Origin: Niastella sp966212235
GTDB taxonomy: Bacteria > Bacteroidota > Bacteroidia > Chitinophagales > Chitinophagaceae
Reading direction: 5' to 3'
Length of the DNA: 64,000 nucleotides
Assembly (NCBI GenBank): GCA_966212235.1
Contig: CBIHPP010000012.1
Coordinates: 124,001-188,000 of the forward strand
The position numbers and the translations under genes were made by a program. The notes under the pieces were generated by a model that had not been told where the DNA came from, did no database searches, and saw nothing but the letters and a program-made list of their open reading frames with translations. Within the stretch, counting starts at the first letter, position 1; the number at the start of each line of letters is the position of its first letter. Of this stretch, positions 36,131-43,545 are shown piece after piece.

Positions 36131-37840
36131 TTAGTTATTGGTTACAGTGAACAAGGCATAAAAGCAATGCACCCTGTCTGTATTGGAGCAGAAGCGGCCT
36201 GCTACATAGGTGCCATATTTATAGTCATTGGGTTTTCCCTGTATCATATCTGAACCTGCAAATACTTCATTCAGCATTTTGTCAACGGTTTCTGTCCGGT
36301 TCATACCATGAAAACCAAGGGACGCGAAATCGTTATCTTTATGATTGGTATTGATATTTAATTTGAACCGCAGCATGATCCTGTTTTCATTCGCCAGCAA
36401 GGGATTGATGGTAATACTTCTTGTGCCGTTCGGTACATTCTTTATTTCTGGTCGCAGGGTGTTGCCGGCCCTGATGTCGGCATAGTTGATCACCGTACGG
36501 TTAGGGGCATTTCCTTTATAGTCCCACATAACGAAATTCGACAGCATTCTTGTGGGTTGTTTTTGTGCATTGGTCTCCCATACTTCCACGGCTACCGTAC
36601 CAAATGCATAACTGCAATCGCCGCCATGCACATCTTCAATGGCCACATTATGGAACTGGATCTTTATTCCTTTTGCAGGGGTACATTGTCTCTCCGTATA
36701 GCTGGTGGTGCTGCGGGTAGCGGCAGTGGCATTGTCGTTCAGGTATTTTAATTCATAGCTAATGGCTACCGGCGCTACATTGGGATCTAAGCGCAACCCA
36801 TTCTGTACATAATCATCAAATGATTGCAATTGATTAGGTGAATTAAGGGGCATGGTATTGGCCGCATCGCCGCCGAAAAAGAAACCGCTGATCTGCATCG
36901 ATGCCAGGGTCCTTTGGTAATTTAACCGGGCGTTTGCTCTCACCGAAGCATTGCTGGAGCTATACGTAAAATCCAGTGCAGCCTGGATACTCTCCCGGCT
37001 TGAATCGGATGAGATCATGATATAACCCAGCCGGCCATAATTCACCTTGTTTACATAAACCAGGTTGGGAAATGACGTGTTGTTGTCTACCAGGTATTTT
37101 CCATCTGCCCGGTTGAGCATAACTGAAAAGTATACTTGCGTCAGTTTGGCGATAAAGACGTTTTTACTCGTAGCTTTCATATAATTGAAACTGGCATTCA
37201 GGTCCGCGCCATAACCGGTAAAGCCGGCGCCGATTTCAAAAGCCAGTTGCTCCGATGAATTCATAGACTTTACTTCCACGGAAATGCGGCTGGCGTTTTT
37301 TACATTGCCGCCTTTTCTCATCAGTTCACCAATGCCATCATTCACCCCGCCCATACTCGGTTGCACGTTCATGATGGAAGTGCCATTGAATGCGGCTGAA
37401 TACAGATCGGTGGTTATTTCATAGGGTTTCAGTACCAGGTTATTGGGTGCATTGTAAGTGCCCTCCAGAAAAGCGTTATCGTAATAAATAGCGCCGGGAT
37501 AGATCTTGTCATTCTGGTTGCCTAACACGATCTTGGTATAATCGCCTTTTTCTTCACTTACCTGTGAGGTGGTGCAATACCGTCCATTGGCATCTGGTGC
37601 GGCCGCTATTGATTCGTTTGTTACGGTCCTTTTAGCACTGGTAGTACCACGTTGCATTCTGAACGTTGGATTGGCAGCACTGGCGGGAACAATGTACTTG
37701 ATGGCGGTGCTTCCTTTTAACAGGAAAGGAATATTTCCTTTCAGTTTTATGGGTGTCAGGTTTTTGGTCGGGGTTATCTGCGCTTTCAGGGCGGCGGTAA
37801 CCAGGGTTATCAGGCAAACCAGTAATAGTATCTTTTTCAT
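36131..37840 (-). CDS. Cholesterol-dependent-cytolysin-like (CDCL) pore-forming protein
   Basis: A 569-residue protein with a signal peptide (MKKILLLVCLITLVTAALKAQ). It follows the thiol-activated cytolysin pattern: YPGAIYYDNAFLEGTYNAP at 114-132, the ARIS-type block RISVEVKSMNSSEQLAFEIG (185-204), FIAKLTQVYFSVMLN (229-243) and VNYGRLGYIMISSDSSRES (266-284). The latter parts bound the helices that become membrane hairpins in CDC toxins. The C-terminal domain (GIKIQFHNVAIEDVHGGDCS) differs from the classical domain 4 and lacks the Trp-rich undecapeptide, as in Bacteroidota CDC-like proteins. Cholesterol binding is therefore not expected. A CTACAT-N4-ATGTAG palindrome lies 76 bp upstream. Confidence 0.8.
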   Translation of the reverse strand: MKKILLLVCLITLVTAALKAQITPTKNLTPIKLKGNIPFLLKGSTAIKYIVPASAANPTFRMQRGTTSAKRTVTNESIAAAPDANGRYCTTSQVSEEKGDYTKIVLGNQNDKIYPGAIYYDNAFLEGTYNAPNNLVLKPYEITTDLYSAAFNGTSIMNVQPSMGGVNDGIGELMRKGGNVKNASRISVEVKSMNSSEQLAFEIGAGFTGYGADLNASFNYMKATSKNVFIAKLTQVYFSVMLNRADGKYLVDNNTSFPNLVYVNKVNYGRLGYIMISSDSSRESIQAALDFTYSSSNASVRANARLNYQRTLASMQISGFFFGGDAANTMPLNSPNQLQSFDDYVQNGLRLDPNVAPVAISYELKYLNDNATAATRSTTSYTERQCTPAKGIKIQFHNVAIEDVHGGDCSYAFGTVAVEVWETNAQKQPTRMLSNFVMWDYKGNAPNRTVINYADIRAGNTLRPEIKNVPNGTRSITINPLLANENRIMLRFKLNINTNHKDNDFASLGFHGMNRTETVDKMLNEVFAGSDMIQGKPNDYKYGTYVAGRFCSNTDRVHCFYALFTVTNN

Positions 37841-37915
37841 TGTTTTGTTTTTAAATTGTTTTTTGGGTTAATGATCTTGACAGGTCAAATATGGCATGAA
37901 ACAAATCCTCCTTCA

Positions 37916-37933
37916 ACTACATATGCATGTAGT
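37916..37933. promoter_or_regulatory. Palindromic site 1, upstream of the cytolysin-like gene
   Basis: ACTACAT and ATGTAGT form a perfect 7-bp inverted repeat around ATGC, 76-93 bp before the start at 37840. Confidence 0.7.
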
Positions 37934-37937
37934 GCGC

Positions 37938-38717
37938 TCATCTTTTTACGGTTACGATCTCGTTCTTCATTTGCAATTTTCCGTTCTGGTACATTTCCAT
38001 TTTAACAACGCCGAAGTCCGGCGCAAACCAGGTAATGCTGGTGGTCTTCATTTTATTGGTCATTTCGGCCATCATTTTTTTGGCTTTTTCATCCATGCCC
38101 GGGATGTCCATTTCTACTTCAACCGTGTTGGTGATCTTGAAACAATTCCAGCTGCCGGCAGGCGTTTTCACGGCTTCTTTGCCTTCTACTTTGCGGTCTT
38201 TATAATGGTATTTCATCGTTGTTTTTCGTCCGCCATGTTCCATAGTCATGGTGCCGGTGGCTGCGGGCAGGGTTTGTCCGGCAGATACTGCAATCGGATA
38301 TTCGATCACAGAAGCCTCAAATTTTGTTTGCTGTTTTTCGGCTGCTGGCCGCATCATGGAAGCGAGATCGAAAAAAATGGTCTTGCCATCGCATTTATAA
38401 CTGTACTTCATATCCGTAACTTGTTGACCGGGCTTGCTGGTGTCGCTGGATGCTACATACGCTACGGTCATGCCGCCTTCATTTTTTATGTTCAGGATCT
38501 TTACATGCTGACTGCTCAATTCTTTTCCGGCGGCATCATAACTTTTTGATCCTATTTCTGCACCAGGCCTGAAGTAGATCAGGTTGTTGCAGGTGCCGGC
38601 ACCTGCAGCTGTATTATCTTCAGTTAATGCTGCCGTGGCGCTATTGGCGGGCTGGTCGCCAGGGGCAGTACTATTGCAAGCCGTATATACTACGGCCATC
38701 CAGATAAGATGTCTCAT
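37938..38717 (-). CDS. Secreted TapB/DUF3108-like beta protein
   Basis: A 259-residue protein; the N-terminus MRHLIWMAVVYTACNS is a short lipoprotein signal with Cys at 14. The mature part has the LolA/LolB-like beta pattern of the DUF3108/TapB type (YFRPGAEIGSKSYDAAGKEL, TPAGSWNCFKITNTVEVEMD, SITWFAPDFGVVKMEMYQNG). Such proteins probably bind a lipid or are envelope factors. It lies between the cytolysin-like gene and another small secreted gene, 14 bp from the latter, suggesting an operon. A role with the cytolysin is guesswork. Confidence 0.65.
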   Translation of the reverse strand: MRHLIWMAVVYTACNSTAPGDQPANSATAALTEDNTAAGAGTCNNLIYFRPGAEIGSKSYDAAGKELSSQHVKILNIKNEGGMTVAYVASSDTSKPGQQVTDMKYSYKCDGKTIFFDLASMMRPAAEKQQTKFEASVIEYPIAVSAGQTLPAATGTMTMEHGGRKTTMKYHYKDRKVEGKEAVKTPAGSWNCFKITNTVEVEMDIPGMDEKAKKMMAEMTNKMKTTSITWFAPDFGVVKMEMYQNGKLQMKNEIVTVKR

Positions 38718-38731
38718 GATGATTAATTGTT

Positions 38732-39190
38732 TTAAAGTGAGCGTGTTTCAAATACGCCGGCTGTTATTTTCAGCTTGTTCCCATTCCTGTCCTGCAACTG
38801 ACCTTCAAACGTGCCGTTCAATAACAGGAAGGCGCCTTGTTGTTTTGCTGACAACACGGTTATTTTCAAAAAATCTCCTGCCTGTTTGGGATAATAACTT
38901 TTATGGTTAATGGTAAATTCCGCTTTACCTGCCCGGGTGTCTATAGAATAAATGCCGGGCCCCTTTACGCCTTTCCATTCAATACCGATCACCATGTCAG
39001 CGCTGGCCCCGTTGATATAAGCCAGGGTCGTTTGTTGTACGGCATATCCCCTGGCATGCGTGGTGTCTGCTGTAAACAACTGGCCGTTCGCCTGGAAGCG
39101 CAGCGTGCCCAGAGATTCCGGTGGGCCTGCTGTGGCGCTCAGCAGCAAAGGGACCCATAGCAACATCAGTATATTCAGGTAGCGCTTCAT
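38732..39190 (-). CDS. Small secreted beta protein (DUF6252-like)
   Basis: A 152-residue protein with a signal peptide (MKRYLNILMLLWVPLLLSAT). The body alternates strands (GTLRFQANGQLFTADTTHAR, AEFTINHKSYYP) and ends in NGTFEGQLQDRNGNKLKITA-type sequence, the pattern of small DUF6252-like beta proteins. No enzymatic motif. It lies in the same tight block as its neighbours, 31 bp from the OmpA-like gene. Confidence 0.55.
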   Translation of the reverse strand: MKRYLNILMLLWVPLLLSATAGPPESLGTLRFQANGQLFTADTTHARGYAVQQTTLAYINGASADMVIGIEWKGVKGPGIYSIDTRAGKAEFTINHKSYYPKQAGDFLKITVLSAKQQGAFLLLNGTFEGQLQDRNGNKLKITAGVFETRSL

Positions 39191-39221
39191 GTGTAGTATT
39201 TTCAGGAATGGATATTTTTGA

Positions 39222-40331
39222 TCAAAGTTTAACGATCTGGGTCAGGAAACCTTTCACGGTTGATCCTGTTTTGCTGTTCAGAAGCGTATCTGCTTTGGCT
39301 TTTATTTTATTGTTTACACCCGTTACGATACGGTCTTTTTTTACATGGAATTTTTGGATGAGATAGGCTTTCATCTTTTCTACTTTCTGTTTTACCAGTT
39401 CTTCGGCGGGTGCACTTTCGGCGGGTGCGCCTTCTGTGGATGCTGTACTGCTGTTTTCTACAGTGGGCTGCGCCATCGCGGGCATTGATTCCGTTCCATT
39501 GATCTGGATGTTCAGGTTGGGGTCTTGGGCCATGGCTTGTCCTAGATTATCCAGCACTGGCAAAGACTGTTGCGTCATGTCATTGGTCTGCGGATTAAAA
39601 CTGATATCGTTGGTAACAACAGAACCTTGTTCATAAAGCTGTTTGATCAATAAACGGCGGGCATCGGCTTCACCGGCTGCAATTCGTACGTTACTGATAA
39701 AAATACCTTCAGGTGGAGCGGGGATGGAGATGCCGCCAGCCACAAAAAAATTGTTGCGGTATTCCGGTGTGATCAGTTTGGGCATGTCGACCACTTTCGT
39801 TTCATCGAGGTAAACCCGGAAGCGTGTTTTATTGATGGAAATGCTTACGTGCAATATCCGGTCTATATAACCATCCATATTGAAATCACTTTTTGAGCTG
39901 AGGTCCTGCACATCTTTGGTAACAACGAGACCGGGATAGCCTGTCATGTTTTGCAGCGTAACCGCCATTTGCTTGTAATTGATATTGCCGGCAGACACAT
40001 CGCTGATGGGCGTAATGCCAAAATTTACACGGCATGATTCTTTTTTTACCACGAGGTCAAACTCGATCGTACAATCTTCAGGCAGCTTCTTTTTCAACTC
40101 GGGATTCACGGCCACATTGCCGTTTATCTTCAGCCATTTTCCGGGAAAGCCATCCAGTTCTACCACCGCACCGTCGCTGCTGGTGCTCCATCGCGCAGGG
40201 AAGTCGCCTACAGGGTCTCTTGAAAAATTGTCTTCGAAAATGGTATTGCCTCCAGGTATGAAATCGGAGGTTTGTGCAAACCCGTTGCCCAGGGAACTGA
40301 ACAACAGCAGGGAAATAAAGAGTGTTTTCAT
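39222..40331 (-). CDS. Secreted LamG-like / degenerate OmpA-like protein
   Basis: A 369-residue protein with a signal peptide ending GNGFAQ. Residues about 23-215 match the N-terminal part of a Bacteroidota OmpA-family group (FIPGGNTIFEDNFSRDPVGD, then a jelly roll with GYPGLVVTKDVQDLSSKSDF). The C-terminal third keeps the start of an OmpA domain (SLPVLDNLGQAMAQDPNLNI) and a helix (MKAYLIQKFHVKKDRIV). It has lost the GHTD-type motif and the Asp/Arg pair that bind peptidoglycan, and an Ala/Glu/Ser-rich linker replaces them. It probably does not hold the cell wall. A palindromic site is 49 bp upstream. Confidence 0.65.
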   Translation of the reverse strand: MKTLFISLLLFSSLGNGFAQTSDFIPGGNTIFEDNFSRDPVGDFPARWSTSSDGAVVELDGFPGKWLKINGNVAVNPELKKKLPEDCTIEFDLVVKKESCRVNFGITPISDVSAGNINYKQMAVTLQNMTGYPGLVVTKDVQDLSSKSDFNMDGYIDRILHVSISINKTRFRVYLDETKVVDMPKLITPEYRNNFFVAGGISIPAPPEGIFISNVRIAAGEADARRLLIKQLYEQGSVVTNDISFNPQTNDMTQQSLPVLDNLGQAMAQDPNLNIQINGTESMPAMAQPTVENSSTASTEGAPAESAPAEELVKQKVEKMKAYLIQKFHVKKDRIVTGVNNKIKAKADTLLNSKTGSTVKGFLTQIVKL

Positions 40332-40378
40332 CTGTTTTATATTTCCCGTAAAACTAGCGGAGGAGAGGGCCTGTTACA

Positions 40379-40396
40379 ACTACATCATCATGTAGG
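40379..40396. promoter_or_regulatory. Palindromic site 2, upstream of the OmpA-like gene
   Basis: CTACAT and ATGTAG (40380-40395) are inverted around CATC, 49-64 bp before the start at 40331. Confidence 0.65.
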
Positions 40397-40397
40397 C

Positions 40398-40432
40398 GTG
40401 AAACGGGAGACGTGAAACGGCAGACGGGAAAC
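40398..40432 (-). repeat. Heptanucleotide array (GTTTNNN)5 on the minus strand
   Basis: Five 7-bp units, read on the minus strand as GTTTCCC, GTCTGCC, GTTTCAC, GTCTCCC, GTTTCAC, ending 67 bp before the OmpA-like start. It adjoins palindromic site 2. Confidence 0.75.
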
Positions 40433-40468
40433 GCAAAATACAAAATACACAACGAGAACGCAGAACGA

Positions 40469-41104
40469 CTAAATAAGCTTGTCCTTAATGGCTTTGGAAA
40501 CCGCTTCTGTGGCGGAATGCACGTGGAGTTTGTCGTAGATCTTTTTGATGTGGAACCGCACCGTGTCGATGCTGATCTTTAATTCGGCTGCGATCATCTT
40601 ATAGCTATAACCATTGACCAGGAATTGAAGTATGGCAATCTCTTTATCGGTAAGGTTGCTTTTTTCCTGGTCCGATGTTTTGGCCTGGGGAACCATCATC
40701 AGTACTTTACGGGCTACTGAGCCCGTCATGGGAGCGCCGCCGGTCAATACCATCCTGATGGCGGAAGGGATCTCTTCAGTGGCGTAGCGTTTCAGAATAT
40801 AACCCGATGCACCGGCGCATATGGCATTGAAGATATTTTCGTTGTCATCAAACACAGTAAGCATGATCACCGGCAGTTTGTCATTGATGCGACTTATCTT
40901 TTTCACCGCTTCCACACCGTTTACTACGGGCATATCAATATCCATCAGCACTACATCGGGTTTCAATGCTGCGATATCGGTTTCTACCGTTTCCGCATTC
41001 GGCATGGCAGCCAGCAATTCAAAGCCATTGTCTTCAGTGATCAATGCCTCCATGCTGCTGCGCAATGCTTCATTGTCGTCGTATAGTAAAACCTTAATAC
41101 TCAT
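40469..41104 (-). CDS. NarL/LuxR-family response regulator
   Basis: A 211-residue regulator. The receiver domain (residues 3-120) has DD at 9-10, the phosphate acceptor Asp55 in VVLMDIDMP, Thr in MLTVFDD and the later Lys in ILKRY. The C-terminal LuxR helix-turn-helix (about 148-208) reads NLTDKEIAILQFLVNGYSYK, then MIAAELKISIDTVRFHIKKI. The histidine kinase gene directly upstream on the same strand is its partner. A perfect 18-bp palindrome lies 33-50 bp before its start, and the same site precedes two other genes in the block, so it probably regulates itself and them. Confidence 0.93.
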   Translation of the reverse strand: MSIKVLLYDDNEALRSSMEALITEDNGFELLAAMPNAETVETDIAALKPDVVLMDIDMPVVNGVEAVKKISRINDKLPVIMLTVFDDNENIFNAICAGASGYILKRYATEEIPSAIRMVLTGGAPMTGSVARKVLMMVPQAKTSDQEKSNLTDKEIAILQFLVNGYSYKMIAAELKISIDTVRFHIKKIYDKLHVHSATEAVSKAIKDKLI

Positions 41105-41136
41105 AAATAAATATAATGGACCGTTTTTGCCTGTGC

Positions 41137-41154
41137 ACTACATGATCATGTAGT
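41137..41154. promoter_or_regulatory. Palindromic site 3, perfect 18-bp palindrome upstream of the regulator
   Basis: ACTACATGATCATGTAGT is its own reverse complement. It overlaps the end of the kinase gene and lies 33-50 bp before the regulator start. Confidence 0.8.
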
Positions 41155-43365
41155 AGGAATGCGCAGCGTTACCGTCGTGCCTTTTCCCGGTTCTGAATAA
41201 ATGCCGAAAACACCCTGTAAGGAGTCTGCCCGGGCCTGCATATTTTTCAGTCCGCTCGAAGAGGTTTGTTTGTTGATGTCAAAACCCCGGCCATTGTCAA
41301 CCACCTGCAGTTGCAGGTCATTATTTAGCTTTCCGATCTTTACCTGTACTTCCGACGCTCCGGCATATTTGGCAATATTATTCACCGCTTCCTTGAATAC
41401 GAGAAACAGGTCCCGGCGCTGGTTCATATCGAGTGTTTTGTCTAACACTGCTTCGTCGATATTGATGATCGTATGTACATTTTTTGATTCCAGCGTTTGT
41501 GCGGCGTATTCCCGCATCCTGATCACCATGTTTTCCAGCTTGTCGTTCTCCGGTTTTACGTTCCAAACGATATCACTGATGCCCTGTTGTGCGGCGGCGG
41601 ATTGTTCAGTTATCTTTTGCAGGAAGGAAGATGTTTTGGCGTGATCTTTCTGTAAGTTCTTTCCCGATACTTCCGATAATATTTTAATACTGGTGAGGGT
41701 ACTCCCGATCTCATCGTGCAGGTCCTTGGCAATATTGTTGCGCACGGCCAGCAGGGCTTCCTGTTCTTTTATTTTTCTTCTCAACTGGTAGCGGTTAAAC
41801 AGGAAATAGCCGACCAGGGCCAGCAGCAATACGCCGCCCAGGATGAAATTTCGCGTCAGGGTGCTATTCCGTAATTGCTTTTGCTGTAATTGTTTTTCCT
41901 TTTCCGCCAGCTGTAATTGCTGTTCATTGTTCTTTGCCAGCAGTAATTGTTTTTCCAGCTGTTCGTCCTGCTGCCTTATTTTTAATTCCTGCAGCTCTTT
42001 TGCTTTACCAAGCAATTCAATTTCGTCTTCCTTTTTTTGAGCTTCCAGCAGGTTGCCGGATAGCAGTGCTTTTTGTTTTTCTATCTGCAATTCTTTTATC
42101 CGCTGCTCATTGACCATTTTCAAAATTTCATGGTCTTTCTTTTCCGTCTCATATTCAATTTTTATTTTTTCTATGTTGGAGAGGGCGCTGGCCGTTGAAA
42201 TGCTGTCCCTGTATGACGTGTAGAACTTATAATTAAAGTAAGCCTTTTCATAATCCTTATGGGAGAAGTAAAAGGCGCTCATCTTTTCATAGGCGTTGGC
42301 CACATTTTCCTTGTTGCCCATTTGTTGGGAAAGCGATAACCCTTTGTGGTAATAAGTCAGCGCCCCTACAGAATCTTTGTTCACATTGGCGAGGTTACCG
42401 GCCGAAATGTACAGCCTTGATAACTGCGTCTTGTTATCTGTCGCTTCAAACAGGGCAATCGATTTGTTCTGCCATTCCAGGGCACGGTTAAAATCCTTCG
42501 CTTTAAAATAATAGGTCGACATGCCGGAATAGGCGGCTGCTTTCAGTTTAATATTATTGATCTTTTCAGCATACACCACCGCCTGTTTCAGGTGATCGAG
42601 TGCCAGTGCCAATGAGTCTTTTAAAATATAAAGCTGGCCTATGTTTATGTGGGGAATAATAAGTCCCTGGATATCGTTCTGTTTCTCTCTGTAAAAAATA
42701 CTTTTCTTTTGGAAATCGATCGCTTCGTTCGGGCGACCCATGATATAATAAACGGAAGAGATATTGCTGTAGGTTTCACCAAGACCGGAATTATTCTCAT
42801 ACTTTTCATATAGCCGCAACGCTTTAACAAACCAGTTCATGGCCTGATCATTCTTACTCAGCGCCATGTATATGGAGGCCATGTTACTGTATATTTCGGC
42901 GGTCTTTAAGGATTGCTCTTTTTCAAGCCGCATATCCAGTACCGCCTGAAAATGCTCCGCTCCTTCGCCCATTTTTCCGTGTTCCAGCAGGTATACGCCT
43001 TCCCGGGTCCTTACGCTGATGATAAGGGTTGTATCCTTGTAAAGATTGGCCACGGGCATTATTAAGGAATCGTATTTTCTAACAACGCCCCATTTTCCAT
43101 TGGCTACCATAATTTCGGCCAGCAGATCATAAGCGGCGGCCGACAATAGTTTTAAATTATGTTGCTCGGTCAGTCGCAGTACAGCATTGCAGATATTGAT
43201 AGCGGAATCATGATTACTTCTTTTGTAAAGAAGCGCAGCCTGGTCCAGCGAATGCCGGAGGGAAGCCGTATTGACTGACGGGGAATTATTCTTTTGGCAA
43301 AAGACGGCATAGCAAAAAAAGAGTGCTATTATAAGCAGCAGGGGTTTGGCAGATAAGAACTTCAT
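41146..43365 (-). CDS. TPR-sensor histidine kinase (HisKA_3 type)
   Basis: A 739-residue kinase. After a signal sequence come about seven TPR units (residues 30-390, for example EIYSNMASIYMALSKNDQAM). A long coiled coil follows (about 395-490), then one membrane helix (about 500-520, ILGGVLLLALVGYFLF). The HisKA_3 box is DLHDEIGSTLTSIKIL with the phosphorylated His near 547. The ATPase domain has EAVNNIAKYAGAS (N box), DNGRGFD (G1) and SGLKNMQARA (G2). Bacteroidota kinases with a periplasmic TPR sensor pair with LuxR-type regulators, here the next gene. The stimulus is unknown. Confidence 0.93.
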   Translation of the reverse strand: MKFLSAKPLLLIIALFFCYAVFCQKNNSPSVNTASLRHSLDQAALLYKRSNHDSAINICNAVLRLTEQHNLKLLSAAAYDLLAEIMVANGKWGVVRKYDSLIMPVANLYKDTTLIISVRTREGVYLLEHGKMGEGAEHFQAVLDMRLEKEQSLKTAEIYSNMASIYMALSKNDQAMNWFVKALRLYEKYENNSGLGETYSNISSVYYIMGRPNEAIDFQKKSIFYREKQNDIQGLIIPHINIGQLYILKDSLALALDHLKQAVVYAEKINNIKLKAAAYSGMSTYYFKAKDFNRALEWQNKSIALFEATDNKTQLSRLYISAGNLANVNKDSVGALTYYHKGLSLSQQMGNKENVANAYEKMSAFYFSHKDYEKAYFNYKFYTSYRDSISTASALSNIEKIKIEYETEKKDHEILKMVNEQRIKELQIEKQKALLSGNLLEAQKKEDEIELLGKAKELQELKIRQQDEQLEKQLLLAKNNEQQLQLAEKEKQLQQKQLRNSTLTRNFILGGVLLLALVGYFLFNRYQLRRKIKEQEALLAVRNNIAKDLHDEIGSTLTSIKILSEVSGKNLQKDHAKTSSFLQKITEQSAAAQQGISDIVWNVKPENDKLENMVIRMREYAAQTLESKNVHTIINIDEAVLDKTLDMNQRRDLFLVFKEAVNNIAKYAGASEVQVKIGKLNNDLQLQVVDNGRGFDINKQTSSSGLKNMQARADSLQGVFGIYSEPGKGTTVTLRIPTT

Positions 43366-43545
43366 ATGATAAAATATGATAATACTGTGTAAGGAAATTA
43401 GTATTAAATTCTGAAATCATATAAAGAAGATTCCCACAGATTGTATCTTGCCGCGTGCCTGCCCAGGTAAGAACAGTCAGCAAAAATACTAAGTGACAAC
43501 CGGGGAAGGCCTTGTTCCGTCTATCTACCCATATATCTCTAAAGT

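Noticed and set aside
36131..37840. MACPF/perforin protein
   Set aside because: The YGR and QVYFSV blocks fit the thiol-activated cytolysin side of the superfamily better, and no MACPF signature (YGTHY...GG) was seen.
37896..38549. A 217-codon + frame opposite the TapB-like gene
   Set aside because: His/Phe/Cys-rich shadow of the minus-strand gene, no family.
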